From: Mitsuaria sp. 7
GTDB lineage: Bacteria; Pseudomonadota; Gammaproteobacteria; Burkholderiales; Burkholderiaceae_C
Length of the DNA: 64,000 nucleotides
Direction: 5' to 3'
Assembly: GCF_001653795.1 (NCBI RefSeq)
Contig: NZ_CP011514.1
Span: forward strand, 62,001-126,000
Shown piece after piece: positions 63,731 to 64,000 of this stretch; the stretch's first letter is position 1; each line of letters opens with the position of its first letter. Under the pieces are notes generated by a model. It had not been told where the DNA came from. It saw only the letters and a list, made by a program, of their open reading frames with translations, and ran no database searches. The position numbers were made by a program, and so were the translations under genes.

Positions 63731-64000
63731 ATGGACTCTGTAACGATGGTCGGCATCGACCTGGGCAAGCACTCCTTCCACCTGCACGGCCAGGACCGCA
63801 AGGGCTTGGCGGTCTTCCGCAAGAAGCTGACCCGCAAGCAGCTCATCGAGTTCTTCGCCAAGTTCCACTCCTGCACGGCCGTGATGGAGGCCTGCGCCGG
63901 CGCGCACTACCTGGCGCGCAAGCTCGTCGCCATGGGCCACGAGGTCAAACTGATTTCACCTCAGTACGTGCGCCCCTTCGTGAAGGGCAACAAGAACGAC
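63731..64000 (+). mobile_element. IS110-family transposase, N-terminal fragment
   Basis: The first 90 residues of a DEDD-type transposase, open at the window edge. GIDLGKHSFHLHGQD gives the first catalytic Asp (residue 10), and TAVMEACAGAHYLARKL gives Glu53. KLISPQYVRPFVKGNKND matches the end of the family's catalytic N-terminal block, with two more acidic residues expected to follow. IS110 elements insert without classical terminal repeats, so the left end cannot be fixed by sight. GGAGG lies six bases before ATG. Confidence 0.9.

Overview
The window is high-GC chromosomal DNA with dense, strongly G/C-ending codon use. The gene content fits a betaproteobacterium of the order Burkholderiales: a Bug-type solute receptor, a DUF3297 protein, a homogentisate operon with an IclR regulator and a DUF2783 protein, and ntrBC. 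A Roseateles/Mitsuaria-like relative is my best guess, but genus level is not secured by the sequence alone. No rRNA, tRNA, CRISPR array or prophage was seen. The only mobile element is an IS110-type insertion sequence entering at the right edge.

Layout. 1-1.7 kb: end of ntrB and complete ntrC, closed by two perfect hairpins. 1.8-3.1 kb: a RES-domain toxin / antitoxin-like pair. 3.2-7.2 kb: an MBL-fold hydrolase divergent from a peptide deformylase, then a large FecR-type envelope protein rich in repeats. 7.2-10.9 kb: a small catabolic operon (2-hydroxyacid dehydrogenase, RraA/HMG-aldolase-like enzyme, Bug receptor) facing a LysR regulator. 11.9-18.6 kb: a homogentisate operon (atypical MBL protein, FAD hydroxylase, DUF2783, hmgA, fahA) with a divergent IclR regulator and operator-like repeats. 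18.8-28.3 kb: assorted membrane, lipoprotein, signalling and transport genes, including an SPFH lipoprotein pair, an HD-GYP response regulator and an SDR-Nramp-GNAT string. 28.4-38.4 kb: envelope and housekeeping genes (phosphoethanolamine transferase, tesA/ybbA divergent pair, PpiC, BolA, YciB, MsrB-SelO, chemoreceptor, ferredoxin). 38.4-48.1 kb: peptidases, an orphan HsdR-N nuclease, DusC, YciH and small conserved proteins.

48.1-58.1 kb is the most informative region. It holds an adaptor, an ABC ATPase, a TolC-type channel and two separate FtsX-type permeases, followed by an NtrC-type regulator and an NtrY-like kinase. In front of the adaptor lies a canonical -24/-12 (sigma-54) promoter. 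About 100 bp upstream of the predicted start is a 16-bp perfect palindrome with additional half-sites, and an intrinsic terminator separates the transport genes from the regulator genes. This reads as a self-contained, sigma-54-controlled tripartite export system. A divergent 160-residue protein of unknown function starts on the other side of the same control region.

58.1-64 kb: glnS, an unknown single-span protein, a LytS/LytTR-type two-component pair, a small membrane protein and the IS110-type transposase fragment.

Function calls rest on recognisable motifs and family knowledge, not on database searches. Starts were chosen by ribosome-binding site, signal peptide or family length where possible.
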